From a virus, in the IMG/VR virus record IMGVR_UViG_3300038465_000091, positions 124,001-188,000 of that record: a stretch of 64,000 nt of DNA. The stretch is one strand, 5' to 3'. A program made the position numbers and the translations under genes. This document shows positions 28,992-38,745 of this stretch, piece after piece. Position 1 is the first letter of the stretch. Every line of letters starts with the position of its first letter. The notes beneath the pieces were generated by a model. It had not been told where the DNA came from. It was given only the letters and a program-made list of their open reading frames with translations, and did not search any database.

Positions 28992-29861
28992 ATGCGCGTA
29001 GTCCAAGACGATTTATGGCTGTGTAGCGACTGCCTTTTTGCGGCGGTCAACGACGATTATAGCGGATTGGACTATTACTACAGTCCTGAAGACGCTGAAA
29101 AAAGAATGCAGGAAATTCAGGCTGGGTTGCAGGAGTTAGGACCGAATCTCGTCTACAACGCCGATTCCGAGACGGGGGAAGGCGTAGATGAATTTTCTTC
29201 TCGCCGATGCGATTGCTGCGGATCGAATTTGGCTGGGAGTAGGGAAAGATTTGCTATTCTCGGCCCCGACGAAGACTTTGAGGTAGGCGAGCAAGAAGCT
29301 CCCGTACCGACTCACACCGAACCAAAGGCAGGTAACACTATGGATGCACAGACACTAGCAAGCGCGGTCAGCAAGACCGCTCGTATTCTGACTGAAGAAG
29401 ACCTGCCAAACGGGAATCCCGAACTTCAGAAGATGGTCGGCGATCCCGACGACTTCCGCACTTCCACTTTTGCCCAGTTCGCTCCGAATCCGGGCAACCT
29501 CCTCCTACCCAATCCCCTATCGCCAGTTGAAGGCGACGAGGTTTTCTTCGCCTACATGATGCCGGGCGCGATCTTCCAAGCGCACGATGGCAGCCAATGG
29601 TGGATTCTGGGCTACGACTACCGTGGTCAGGTTGAGATCGAGAATCGCTGGTATCCGCGTATTCATGCTCAGGTGAGCGTTTATGACGTTCGTCGTTCCA
29701 TCGACCAGTGGGTCGAGCCTATTCAGCAGACGGTTCCACCGCCTCCTCCGGGCGTCAACTACGACGCACAGCCAGTTGTCATTGTCGATAACGAGGACTT
29801 CGGTGCCGTGGACGATCTGGCTACAGGCCATCCGAATCGTGGCGGCTCGGGCGGTTGGTAA
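28992..29861 (+). CDS. Virion-region protein with two Cys clusters
   Basis: A 289-residue protein. ATG 28992 is preferred over an upstream frame because AGAGGACG precedes it and the longer form runs inside the previous gene. Cys pairs LCSDC and RCDCCGS in the first 80 residues suggest a zinc site; the second half is beta-rich with many aromatic residues (WWILGYDYRG) and a PPPPPG linker near residue 250. Function unknown; its position argues for a head or neck role. Confidence 0.5.
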   Translation: MRVVQDDLWLCSDCLFAAVNDDYSGLDYYYSPEDAEKRMQEIQAGLQELGPNLVYNADSETGEGVDEFSSRRCDCCGSNLAGSRERFAILGPDEDFEVGEQEAPVPTHTEPKAGNTMDAQTLASAVSKTARILTEEDLPNGNPELQKMVGDPDDFRTSTFAQFAPNPGNLLLPNPLSPVEGDEVFFAYMMPGAIFQAHDGSQWWILGYDYRGQVEIENRWYPRIHAQVSVYDVRRSIDQWVEPIQQTVPPPPPGVNYDAQPVVIVDNEDFGAVDDLATGHPNRGGSGGW

Positions 29862-29894
29862 AACGGACTTTCTGTTGCAATAACAGAGGGTCAG

Positions 29895-30617
29895 ATGGTC
29901 GTATATCGCAGAACCAATACGAAAAACGGTAAGGTCTACATTGGAAAGACTACGCGAACCGCAGAAGAGCGGTGGATTGACCTACTCGCCGAAGTAAAGC
30001 GAGGAAGCACCAACCCTGTCCATAATGCTATCCGCAAGTACGGCTCCGAGGTTTTTACGACCGAGATTCTGCACGTCGCGAAAACCTTCGAAGAACTGAA
30101 TGCGATGGAAACCTTCTTCATCATTCTGCACCAATCTCACAAACCTGAAAACGGTTATAACCTAACTTTAGGTGGCGATGGTGCGGCACCGGGGGAATTG
30201 AATCCTATGTGGGGGAAGACGCACACGGATGAAGTGAAGGCTGTGCTGCGAGCACTTCGGTTAGGCACTATCAATAGCCCTGAGTCGAACGAAAAACGTC
30301 GTCAATCCGAATCAGGTGAGAAAAATCCCGCTTATGGGAAAGTCTACATGAACGACAGGGCGGTAGAGGGTCGTAGAAAAGGCGGGTTTTCTCACCTCGG
30401 CAAGAAACGTAGTGCCGCGACTCGGGCAAAAATGAGTCAGTCAGCGAAAGGTAAAAAGTTTAGTACGGAACACTGCTTACATATCAGTCAGGCGAAGTTC
30501 GGTCAGGGCCTCGGTCGAAAGCACACGCCTGAAGCAATTGAGTGTATGCGTGAAATTAAGCGCCAATGGTGGGCGCATCGAAAAGGGGGTATGGACTTAA
30601 GTCCTTTGTTATCATAG
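29895..30617 (+). CDS. GIY-YIG homing endonuclease with NUMOD-type tail
   Basis: A 240-residue nuclease: VVYRRTNTKNGKVYIGKT (GIY/YIG strands), Arg in RWIDLL, HNAIRKYG, and the Glu in AMETFFI, ending at GYNLTLGGDG. The C-terminal half carries NUMOD3-like repeats (NPMWGKTH, NPAYGKVY, LGRKHTPEA) for DNA contact. It is a close paralogue of the gene at 48239. Its 3' end overlaps the next virion gene by 52 bases, as if inserted across its start. Confidence 0.88.
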   Translation: MVVYRRTNTKNGKVYIGKTTRTAEERWIDLLAEVKRGSTNPVHNAIRKYGSEVFTTEILHVAKTFEELNAMETFFIILHQSHKPENGYNLTLGGDGAAPGELNPMWGKTHTDEVKAVLRALRLGTINSPESNEKRRQSESGEKNPAYGKVYMNDRAVEGRRKGGFSHLGKKRSAATRAKMSQSAKGKKFSTEHCLHISQAKFGQGLGRKHTPEAIECMREIKRQWWAHRKGGMDLSPLLS

Positions 30618-32392
30618 ATTTAACGGGGGCCAATTTAGTTGCGTATCTGCAACGACTCATCCGTCCAATTGTTGAGAAGAACCCGAGGTTTCGCAATGCT
30701 CTGGGCAACGTGACTTTCCCCGCCAATAGCAATCCAACCACAGCCTTGCGTTGGAAAGACCTCCAAGTAATCGTCAAGAATGTTAGCGGGAGTGGCAATC
30801 GTTTATCCCCAGATTATTATATGTGTACCCAGCGCGGTCGAGCCATCCTTTGTAAGGTAGCCGACAAGGAAGGTCTTTTTGTCGAATGGACAAAAGAGAT
30901 TGACCCCACCCAAACAACTCCCGATGCGGGCGTCTACTACATGAACATTGACTACGTAAGCGAGGAGACACGCGACGTTGGTCTGACGGTTCAAAAGTAC
31001 AAGTGGGTCGAAGGTAAGGGTCAAGCTGGAGGCGCGGTCGGCTCCGTTGTCACATTTCGTCCTAACATCATTGACCCGAGTACGGGTAAACCCGTAGACC
31101 TGAACACGCTGATAGCGACAGACCCATCAGTGGGCACTCCCGTGGTCTTTAACGCCATGAACTCATCGTTTGGCGGTACGATGAGCCTCGTCACCCCGTG
31201 TGCTAAACTTTGGCTCACTTTTTCGAATGGCACCGCACTCGTTCCCAACACCGATTATTGGTATGAGCGGTCAGTCACCGAACTGATTTGCCAATCCACT
31301 GTTGGCGGGGCAGAGGTTCTTGGTATCTCGGGTGCGTATGTGACTGCTACTTTCACCGACCAGAATGGTTACCAGCTTCGCCCAGAAATCGATTATCGTT
31401 TTTATGGCAGTCCCCAGTTTATCCAGCTTTCCACTCAGTCGCCGCCGGGGAGCACCATCACAGTAAACATGTTAGCGAAACTCAATCCGTACACGACATC
31501 GCCGACCAACCCAGAGAACGTCATCAACATCGGGATGTTGCCGAGCCAGAGTTTGGCAACGAATCAAGTATTCATCCACACAACGTCGGGCGACTACACC
31601 AACCCTACCGTGAACTCCGATGGTACGATCACGCTCCCAGTCCTACTTCAGCCCGGGGAGTGGTATCGATACGACATTCGCATCAACGCAGGCCAATTCA
31701 AAGCTATCGCCAAGAAGTGGGAAATCAACAGTTTAGTGATCGTTGACCCCGCCACGATTGAATGGGCGAAGCCCGATCCGAATCAACAAGGCAAATGGGA
31801 GCCCGTATCCGCAGCTTGGGTAGCGTCCGCTGATCCGAGCCAACTGGTGGGGGTCGTTCAGACCTCGGCTGGTAAGCCGCTGCTAGACCAGAGCGGTAAT
31901 CGGAGCTATGTTTTTCCCGGATTGTGGTTGGCATTTGGTGACATAGTTGTCGTCGGCGATCAGGCGGCAATCATAATAAGTCCCTCACTTACAGAGACTT
32001 ACCAAGTATACGGCTCGAAAGAGAACCTGACTTTCACGTTGGAAATCAAGTCCAATGATCTCCAGACCTCCTCCGATCTGACCGAGATGATTAAGCAACA
32101 CCTCCTCATCACAAGTCGCAAGAACGTGGAGGCAGACGGATTGACGATTTTCGAGATGACTCACGATTTTATAGGTGAGTCTCGTGACCCATCGGGCACG
32201 GCGTCGAACTACATTTTCAACGTGACTGTGACAGCTTCCGCAGACTGGAAGCTGTACAAGCCACTAGTGACGCGGCTGGTCAGTTTCGAAATTACCAATA
32301 GACCTGTGACAGGCAACTTCGCGGGAAACCTTCAAGCTACATCAAGAATGGCGGTATACGGCACGACGATGTTTATTCCAGCGTACAGCTAG
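30566..32392 (+). CDS. Large beta-rich virion protein
   Basis: A 608-residue protein placed between a homing endonuclease and the tail genes. The start at ATG 30566 lies within the endonuclease; the real start could be near codon 12-14 (FVIIDLTG), but no better start codon is seen. It has repeated beta segments (TVNMLAKLNPYTT, GDYTNPTVNSDGTITLP) and a final YGTTMFIPAYS. It could be a neck, tail-completion or baseplate-type protein; no named family is recognised. Confidence 0.5.
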   Translation: MVGASKRGYGLKSFVIIDLTGANLVAYLQRLIRPIVEKNPRFRNALGNVTFPANSNPTTALRWKDLQVIVKNVSGSGNRLSPDYYMCTQRGRAILCKVADKEGLFVEWTKEIDPTQTTPDAGVYYMNIDYVSEETRDVGLTVQKYKWVEGKGQAGGAVGSVVTFRPNIIDPSTGKPVDLNTLIATDPSVGTPVVFNAMNSSFGGTMSLVTPCAKLWLTFSNGTALVPNTDYWYERSVTELICQSTVGGAEVLGISGAYVTATFTDQNGYQLRPEIDYRFYGSPQFIQLSTQSPPGSTITVNMLAKLNPYTTSPTNPENVINIGMLPSQSLATNQVFIHTTSGDYTNPTVNSDGTITLPVLLQPGEWYRYDIRINAGQFKAIAKKWEINSLVIVDPATIEWAKPDPNQQGKWEPVSAAWVASADPSQLVGVVQTSAGKPLLDQSGNRSYVFPGLWLAFGDIVVVGDQAAIIISPSLTETYQVYGSKENLTFTLEIKSNDLQTSSDLTEMIKQHLLITSRKNVEADGLTIFEMTHDFIGESRDPSGTASNYIFNVTVTASADWKLYKPLVTRLVSFEITNRPVTGNFAGNLQATSRMAVYGTTMFIPAYS

Positions 32393-32462
32393 TTGCGGAT
32401 AACGGTGAATGACATTTAGGACTTTAGAAGCCACAATCAGAGACGTTTTCTGGGGGTTTTCA

Positions 32463-32801
32463 ATGACTTATGAATTCAAATGCCATGACTGTAACCTTGT
32501 TCTGGAGCATCTTTGCCCGATAGGGGAGCAGCCGAGCTACAAGAAATGTCCGAAGTGTGGCAAGCGGTGCGAGCAAACAATTTTCGCGCCAGCGGTTCAA
32601 ACTGGCGGAATGAGCAACTCTTCTCTGGATGTCGCAATTGGGCGTGATGCCGAGAAACGGTGGGATCGCATCCACAAGCGACAAGAAGTTCGCGACAAGG
32701 TTCGCAAGGAAAGCGGTAAACCCGCACTGACGAAAGTTGGACAGGACGAGTACAAAGCTCACAATAGGCCACTCGATTTTGTTCCGACAAATGGAAAGTA
32801 A
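32463..32801 (+). CDS. FmdB-type zinc-ribbon protein
   Basis: A 112-residue protein. ATG 32463 is taken because the zinc ribbon starts directly behind it: YEFKCHDCN, then KKCPKCGKRC, the FmdB/CxxC-CxxC layout. The remaining part is a charged helix (KRWDRIHKRQEVRDKVRKES). FmdB-like proteins of this sort occur in virion gene clusters and may be chaperones or small structural proteins; the role is unknown. Confidence 0.65.
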   Translation: MTYEFKCHDCNLVLEHLCPIGEQPSYKKCPKCGKRCEQTIFAPAVQTGGMSNSSLDVAIGRDAEKRWDRIHKRQEVRDKVRKESGKPALTKVGQDEYKAHNRPLDFVPTNGK

Positions 32802-32879
32802 GGGCTGAAAATCTTAGATTTACGAGAGAAATCGACTTCCAGTTTCCTAGATTGAAGTCAATTTTAAGAGGGAAAACCC

Positions 32880-35800
32880 ATGGCACTGTTCACATCCTAC
32901 GCACCACCGGGCGTCTACACGCAAGTAATTCTGCAAACCAACTCGGCCCCCACGCTGGGGACTGCCCGTATTCCCGTAATCATCGGTGAAGGTCAACAGT
33001 TTTTCAGTAACAACAACGTTGAGTTGTTCCGTGGTTCCTCCTCAGTTCAGGATGACCAGTCGGTCAGTGAAAACATCTCGAACCAAGTCACAGGGTTGAC
33101 TCGCACTTTCAACACGAGCTTCTATCCAGTCACAGACGGTACTGGCAAGGGCGTGATCTCAAACAACCCCACTGACGTTCAAGTCGAATCGATTGACCAG
33201 AGTGGCAACGTTGTTCCCGTAACAGTGATCTCACTGAACGGTGCAACGGGCGTATTCACAACGCAACTCATCATCCCCACGGGCTTCGAGCTTCTCATCA
33301 CCTACTTCTTCAAGCGCGGTGACACGTTCATCGGCATCGGTGGTGTGACTCCGTACAACGTCCCAGAAAACCTTCTGTCACAGATTCCGAGCACGGCATC
33401 CCTGACAGTGGACGACAGCGGCGGCTCACCTCCGGGAACTCAGTCGGTTGTGTTGGGTCTCTCGACTCCCGGTCAGACGGGTAATCTCGTCACCCTCCAG
33501 TTCGTTGCAGGTGCAGCGGTTCCAGATGCTCAGGCGGTTGGCGGTGCAGGCACAGACGCCATCTCGATCAACATCACAGGTCCGAGCGCAACACGTACCC
33601 TCGCTGATCTCGTCAGCCTCGTCAACGCTGGTATTCCAACGCTCGACGGCGGATACCTGACGGTCACAACGACCACGGGCGCACTCAATGCTCCCCTGAC
33701 GGTAAGCTCTGGTGCACAGCCTTTCACGGGCGGCAGCGGCGGCAACAGTAACACGGTATTCAAAGTCGCCCACACCCCAATCGTAGACGGCACCAACGGT
33801 GGTGTGGTCACGACTGACGTGACGAAGGTGATCGTTCAGGTGAACGGCAACCCAGTCACAGTCGCATCGTTGAACGGTGCGGCAGGAACCTTCACGTTGG
33901 CTTCGCCTGTTTCCGCGCCAGTCGCGTTGGGCGGAACTACAACGTCCTTCACGATTCAATACTACTTCAACTCGTGGCAGAATACGTATGACTTGCTTCC
34001 CGGTCAGAACATTGCTTCGATCACTCAGGTCGGTCTCGGCCCTAATCGTGCAGACTTTGTTCAAGGAACGGATTACGTCCTCGGCAGCATCACTGCTCCC
34101 GATGGTTCCACAGTCCAGACCATCAATTGGGGTGCTTCGGTATCCTCAGCAATCGGACAGTCGGCTGCTGGTGAACTCGCCAACTTCACTCCCGCTGAAG
34201 TCACTACCGCACTAAGGGACGACCAAGTTTACCTCCAACCACTGACTGGCGCTGTAAATGGCAAGAACGTGGTCTTCTCGCTCCCAGATGTGCCGACTGA
34301 CGGAAGCGGTCTCTCTATTGCGACCGATAACCCCGCATTGGTTCAGGTCTACGTCGGCTCCGATCCTCTGGAAGCTTTCCTCAACGGCGCTGTACGTGTG
34401 GCTCAACTCTCTGGTGCAAACCAGCTTGTGACCCTGTACAACCCGCCAGCGTCGGGCAGCCTCGTGTACGCCTCGTACTATCGCAGCCAGTTGGCTGACC
34501 ATCAGTACAGCATCACGGTCGTCAACCCGGGCTACGCAGGCAACGGCACATTCATCATCACCGATGAGCTTGGCCGCGTTGCCCCCCTCGTGGAATTCAA
34601 CTTGGCTGCCAGCACCGTTGCTCAGAACGGGCCGTTCCAAGACACGGGTGTTGTTTACCCGAATGACTTCTCCGATGCACAGGCTCAGGCAGGCGCAGCG
34701 GTTGACGAAACAGTCACACTGACCTTCAACAACGACGGCAACACCACTATCGTCCTCGCCATCCAAGCAAGGCTGGCATTGACGTTCGGCGCTGGTACGC
34801 TGACGTTCCATGCGACGACTCCGGGCATCGGCGGCAACCTTGTCCAAATCGTGATTGACGCTACGGATTTGAACGCCGACCCAGTATCGATCAATGGTGA
34901 CATCGTTACCATCTACTCAAGCTGGGCAGGAACGGCATTGTCCCTCGCTCAGATCGCAGCCTTGTTCCCATCTGGCGAAACGATTGATGGTGGGCAGATT
35001 CTCTGCACCGCGTCGGGTACGACTTCAGGCAACGCCGCGACAACGGGTGCCACGAACCTGTCTGGTGGTGCAAACGCAATTACCACCCCCGTCACGCACA
35101 GCTATACGGTCTCTTCGACCAACTCGAAGGGTTCGGGCTCGCTGAACAACATCGGCTACCTTGACCAGACTTACGAGGACCTTGCAACTGGGTTCCGTGT
35201 GACGATTGTCAATCCCACCGACCACGCGGACTACGGTGTGCCGAACATTCCATCGGCTTACAACTTCGAACCCGGCGACAAACTCATCTTCAACGTGTAC
35301 GCCGATGCAACGGGTGCCAACGCAGCCGTCCGCAATGCGGGCACGCCGGGTATCGCTCCCGCACAGGCGAACAACCTGATCGCAATTCAAGGTCTCGACA
35401 CCACGGTCATCTCGAACTTCGGTTCGACCGCTGGCGACTCCGTGATTGTCAGCACATTCAACAAGTCGGGCAACAACCCCAACATCGGCGAGTTCTACTA
35501 TGTGTCGTTCACAACCGCAAAACAGGCGGCTGATTACGCGATCCATCTTTACACCGATCCAAAGGTTGCTTACGCGAACTATGGTCAGCCGAGCACAGTC
35601 AACCGCGTCTCTCTCGCCATCCAGTTGATGGCCGCTAACGGCGTGCAGACCTTCGGCGTCATCCAAGTCCCAGTGGTCCCGGGCACCAATCAGGGAACCT
35701 CGCAAGACTTCATGAACGCAATCCAAACTCTCACCATAGCCCTGCCCGGTTACACTACAAAGGCAAACATCATTTGCCCTCTGAGCACCGATCCTACAGT

Positions 35801-36542
35801 GCACCAGTTCTTGAGCCGTCAGTTGACGACTCAGGCGAACGTTCGTCAGAAGGGCGAGGCTATCGGCTTCGTCGGCTACGATCAGTTCCAGACACCCGCC
35901 ACGATGCGTGCAAACGCTCGTGGTTTGGCAAACAAGCGCATGATTGCAATCGGTGCCCCAGTCGCAGGTATCCTCATCACTGACCCGAACACGGGTGTGG
36001 CGGTGGAATACGCGGTAAGCGGCGAATTCATGGCAGCCGCCATGATGGGCTTGAACGCAAACCCCTCGAACGACGTGGCTCAGTCTCTCACGTTCCAGAA
36101 CTTGGTGGGCTTCAGCCGCTTGCTTGTGACCTACGACGACCCGACAATGGACTCGATGGCTGCGGATGGTCTGACCGACCTGTTGAACAACAACGGCGCT
36201 CTGCTCATCCGCCACTACAAGACCACTGACCCATCGAACCCGCTCACCAGCGAGCCGACAGTTACCACGATTACGGATTACGTTTCGCAGATATTCCGTA
36301 CAGACCTCAACCAATTCATCGGTCGCAAGCTGCTCGACTCGCTTGTTACCGACATTCAGGTGGTCTGCAACGCCCGCCTGTCGTCCTTGGTGAACCAGCA
36401 GATCATCAGCGGTTATCAGAACTTGTCGGTTGTGCAAGACTCGACCGATCCGACACAGGCCGACGTTACCGTCACCTTCAAGCCGATGTTCTGCTTGTTG
36501 TATGTACAGGTCACATTCATCGTCCAGACGCAATTGAGCTAA
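32880..36542 (+). CDS. Tail sheath protein (very large)
   Basis: The sheath is the contracting outer tail layer of myoviruses. The 1220-residue protein opens YAPPGVYTQVILQTN, typical of sheath N-termini, and its last 400 residues hold the sheath core (FGVIQVPVVPGT, then YAVSGEFMAAAMMGLNA, and RHYKTTDPS, with a C-terminal helix and beta strand). It is nearly twice the length of T4 gp18 (about 660). The extra middle contains repeated beta modules with a VxSLNGAxGxFT pattern (two copies near residues 110 and 320). GAGGGAAAACCC precedes ATG 32880. Its identity implies a contractile tail. Confidence 0.8.
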   Translation: MALFTSYAPPGVYTQVILQTNSAPTLGTARIPVIIGEGQQFFSNNNVELFRGSSSVQDDQSVSENISNQVTGLTRTFNTSFYPVTDGTGKGVISNNPTDVQVESIDQSGNVVPVTVISLNGATGVFTTQLIIPTGFELLITYFFKRGDTFIGIGGVTPYNVPENLLSQIPSTASLTVDDSGGSPPGTQSVVLGLSTPGQTGNLVTLQFVAGAAVPDAQAVGGAGTDAISINITGPSATRTLADLVSLVNAGIPTLDGGYLTVTTTTGALNAPLTVSSGAQPFTGGSGGNSNTVFKVAHTPIVDGTNGGVVTTDVTKVIVQVNGNPVTVASLNGAAGTFTLASPVSAPVALGGTTTSFTIQYYFNSWQNTYDLLPGQNIASITQVGLGPNRADFVQGTDYVLGSITAPDGSTVQTINWGASVSSAIGQSAAGELANFTPAEVTTALRDDQVYLQPLTGAVNGKNVVFSLPDVPTDGSGLSIATDNPALVQVYVGSDPLEAFLNGAVRVAQLSGANQLVTLYNPPASGSLVYASYYRSQLADHQYSITVVNPGYAGNGTFIITDELGRVAPLVEFNLAASTVAQNGPFQDTGVVYPNDFSDAQAQAGAAVDETVTLTFNNDGNTTIVLAIQARLALTFGAGTLTFHATTPGIGGNLVQIVIDATDLNADPVSINGDIVTIYSSWAGTALSLAQIAALFPSGETIDGGQILCTASGTTSGNAATTGATNLSGGANAITTPVTHSYTVSSTNSKGSGSLNNIGYLDQTYEDLATGFRVTIVNPTDHADYGVPNIPSAYNFEPGDKLIFNVYADATGANAAVRNAGTPGIAPAQANNLIAIQGLDTTVISNFGSTAGDSVIVSTFNKSGNNPNIGEFYYVSFTTAKQAADYAIHLYTDPKVAYANYGQPSTVNRVSLAIQLMAANGVQTFGVIQVPVVPGTNQGTSQDFMNAIQTLTIALPGYTTKANIICPLSTDPTVHQFLSRQLTTQANVRQKGEAIGFVGYDQFQTPATMRANARGLANKRMIAIGAPVAGILITDPNTGVAVEYAVSGEFMAAAMMGLNANPSNDVAQSLTFQNLVGFSRLLVTYDDPTMDSMAADGLTDLLNNNGALLIRHYKTTDPSNPLTSEPTVTTITDYVSQIFRTDLNQFIGRKLLDSLVTDIQVVCNARLSSLVNQQIISGYQNLSVVQDSTDPTQADVTVTFKPMFCLLYVQVTFIVQTQLS

Positions 36543-36558
36543 ACCGAGGGGTTAAGGA

Positions 36559-36993
36559 ATGCTGATAACACCACAGGTAACGCAGGCGAACGGGATCATT
36601 AAGTTGAAGCTTGTTGCCACGTTCGTCGGTGACCTGACTGATGCGAGCGACAAGGCGAATATCGCGGCTTTTGGCGATCCGCAAGTCAACATGGCGGGGT
36701 CGTTTCAAGACCCGCTCAATCCTGCCTTCACGTTTTTGTTTCCCGCCACTGATGTAATAGTGGGAATCACGACGCAGATGAGCACGAAGACGACACGTTT
36801 CATGCTGGCTTTGCCGAATGGACAGAATCCAAACCAGCCCGCCCCGATTCAGGGTGAGTTGGATTGCATCACGACGAACCCGAGTGAGGCGTGCGAGGCG
36901 TATTACACGGTCATGTGCCAGCGCATCACACAATCAATGTTGATCCTCCGACAGAAAATGTTGGTGCCACAGCTTCAAAACCAGACGATTTAA
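36559..36993 (+). CDS. Small virion protein downstream of the sheath
   Basis: A 144-residue protein with a mixed beta/alpha layout (IIKLKLVATFVGDL; a hydrophobic FTFLFPATDVIVGI stretch; a C-terminal helix). Its position directly behind the sheath would fit a tube, tube-initiator or chaperone role, but no family motif is recognised. GGGGTTAAGGA precedes the ATG at 9 bases. Confidence 0.5.
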   Translation: MLITPQVTQANGIIKLKLVATFVGDLTDASDKANIAAFGDPQVNMAGSFQDPLNPAFTFLFPATDVIVGITTQMSTKTTRFMLALPNGQNPNQPAPIQGELDCITTNPSEACEAYYTVMCQRITQSMLILRQKMLVPQLQNQTI

Positions 36994-37001
36994 GAGGAAC
37001 G

Positions 37002-38453
37002 ATGAGCAAGTTGATGGAGCAACGCAAAGCGGCACGAACAAAGAAGTCAACGGTTCTTTTGTCCATCGATACGGCTAAGGATGCAGTCAATATCGGTAAG
37101 TCGCTGTTGAACGCAACCCAAGCTGAGGGTCAAAATGATCCGCAACTGGAACAAGCTGTAAGGCACTTGGAAGGGCTGTTAGCTAGTCAGCCAGATCAAA
37201 TGCAGTCAGAAGGGGCAGTGAACGTCGAAGATTATTTCGACGATACTATTTTGCCTGAAGTAGCACGTCAAGCCAAAAACGAGGTAGATATGATCGCACA
37301 AAAACGCAGGGAAGCACGTCCCGCACAAGGAACTCAGCAACAGCCAGCTTTGGCATCGGATGAGAAATCCGCAGCCACGGGCACCGATGCTTTCGTGACC
37401 GACCGCGACGAATCGGGTAACCCCAAGACCCCCGAAAAGGCCGAAGTTCCCCGTCTCGCAGCCAAGAAGAAAGAAGCACAGCCCGAAGCTGTGCCCCCAG
37501 TCCCTCCCGTCGCAGCCCCAGCCGTTGGTGGGGGTGGTGGTTCGCTCGACGCCCTCTTCGCCAAGCTGCCGTCTGACTTCCTCGCCGATCTGGTGAAGAA
37601 GCTGACCAGCCTCGAAGGTTTTGAACAGGACAAGGACGTACAGGCAGCCGTTGAGAATTTGGCTGGAAAACTCCAGCAACGTCCTGTTGAAGCGGCTCCC
37701 GTTCCCGGTGCTCCTGCCGCTGCTCCGACCGCCTCCGTAAAGAAGGGCGGCGACTTTGGCGGTAAGCAAGCTCCTCCGTTCGGTAAGAAAGACGATGACA
37801 AAAAGGACGACAAGAAAGCATCCGTTGCCCGTCTTGGTTTGAATTTTGTCGCAGCCGAAAAGGTTGCCGTAGCCCCTCCGGGTCGCGAAGATCAGGTGAA
37901 GGCACTCAAGAAAGAAGACGTAGATAACCCCTACGCCGTGGCATGGGCCAGCTACAACAAAGGCGACAAGCAGGGCGCTCTTCGGGCCGCTCATGCGGTG
38001 ATCGCGAAGTTCGCTGCCGCTGGTTTCTTCACGTGGGATCAGGCAACTGGCGACGTAACTGAGTCTGGCGGACGCACTCCAGAAGTTCAAGAAGCACACA
38101 GCAAGATTGATGAAGCTCCCGCCCATCTGGAACGTCCTGATACGACGCTCCCGATCAAATTAGCAGGCGAGATGACGGCTCAAAAAGCTGTAAAGGAGGC
38201 GGAAAGGCTAGGCAACGAGCTTAAAAAGACCTACCTTGACGCCAAATCAATCTGTACGGTGAACGATAGCCGTCCAGTACGTGAGTTTGTAGAGAGTATC
38301 TTCCGTGCGGGCGACATGGCTGATGAGGCGGTTAAGACCCTCAACAAGCAAGTCATGCAGGAAGAATCCGAAGAAGCGGCTGCAAAAGTCCGTGAGAAGA
38401 GCAATAAGAAGTCCGCTCTCAACGATTTAACGTTGGCAGCTTCGGCTGAGTAA
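37002..38453 (+). CDS. Acidic/Ala-Lys-rich virion protein (internal or core-type)
   Basis: A 483-residue low-complexity protein: charged helices at both ends and a Pro/Ala/Lys-rich middle (about 150-310). Two features stand out: the TDAFVTDRDESGNPK segment (about residue 127), nearly repeated in the protein at 62499, and GREDQVKALKKEDVDNPYAV (about 295), a pattern known from several phage structural proteins. GAGGAACG lies before ATG 37002. It may be a head-core or injected protein. Confidence 0.55.
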   Translation: MSKLMEQRKAARTKKSTVLLSIDTAKDAVNIGKSLLNATQAEGQNDPQLEQAVRHLEGLLASQPDQMQSEGAVNVEDYFDDTILPEVARQAKNEVDMIAQKRREARPAQGTQQQPALASDEKSAATGTDAFVTDRDESGNPKTPEKAEVPRLAAKKKEAQPEAVPPVPPVAAPAVGGGGGSLDALFAKLPSDFLADLVKKLTSLEGFEQDKDVQAAVENLAGKLQQRPVEAAPVPGAPAAAPTASVKKGGDFGGKQAPPFGKKDDDKKDDKKASVARLGLNFVAAEKVAVAPPGREDQVKALKKEDVDNPYAVAWASYNKGDKQGALRAAHAVIAKFAAAGFFTWDQATGDVTESGGRTPEVQEAHSKIDEAPAHLERPDTTLPIKLAGEMTAQKAVKEAERLGNELKKTYLDAKSICTVNDSRPVREFVESIFRAGDMADEAVKTLNKQVMQEESEEAAAKVREKSNKKSALNDLTLAASAE

Positions 38454-38456
38454 AGA

Positions 38457-38675
38457 TTGCGAGCATCCAGAAATCCCCCAAACCGGGCAACCGCAGAGGG
38501 GTCAGTACGGGATGAGCGGCAAATTGAATAGCCGCTTGTAAGCACCGAGGTGAATGCTCGGCTCGCAAAGATTCGGGGAACGAAAAACGCCGGGTCATCG
38601 TGTGGTGAATTTCACTGCCTTAGGTCCGTTAAGGTTACGAGCGATGAATTGGAACGAAGGTAGTAACGTTCCCCG
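38457..38675 (+). ncRNA. Large structured RNA candidate (RNA2)
   Basis: Between two late genes lies a 290-base gap with two folded domains. Domain 1 is closed by TTGCGAGC/GCTCGCAA (38457-38464/38561-38568) and contains AGCGGC/GCCGCT with a 10-base loop and CCGAG/CTCGG. Domain 2 is closed by a perfect 9-bp stem CGGGGAACG/CGTTCCCCG (38574-38582/38667-38675) with inner TCATCG/CGATGA and CCTTA/TAAGG. The segment 38607-38638 resembles the reverse complement of a universally conserved part of 23S rRNA (helices 69-71). It shares GTAAGCACCG with RNA1. Function unknown. It may also act as leader of the tube gene. Confidence 0.6.
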
Positions 38676-38745
38676 AGTAGTAATTTCAGTTTTCTGGATT
38701 TCGCAACTGTAGTGTAGAAACCCCTTTTATAGGTGGGAGGCAAAC

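Noticed and set aside
35025-36533. A 502-codon open frame on the minus strand inside the tail sheath gene
   Set aside because: It is an antisense shadow of the strongly coding sheath frame: no ribosome binding site, Arg/Val/His-rich composition, and no domain pattern. Similar long antisense frames occur opposite the 39468, 37002 and 62499 genes.
38607-38638. A true rRNA gene fragment
   Set aside because: Only about 32 bases resemble 23S rRNA, in antisense to the gene direction, and the flanks do not extend the match clearly. Kept as a finding but not as an rRNA feature.
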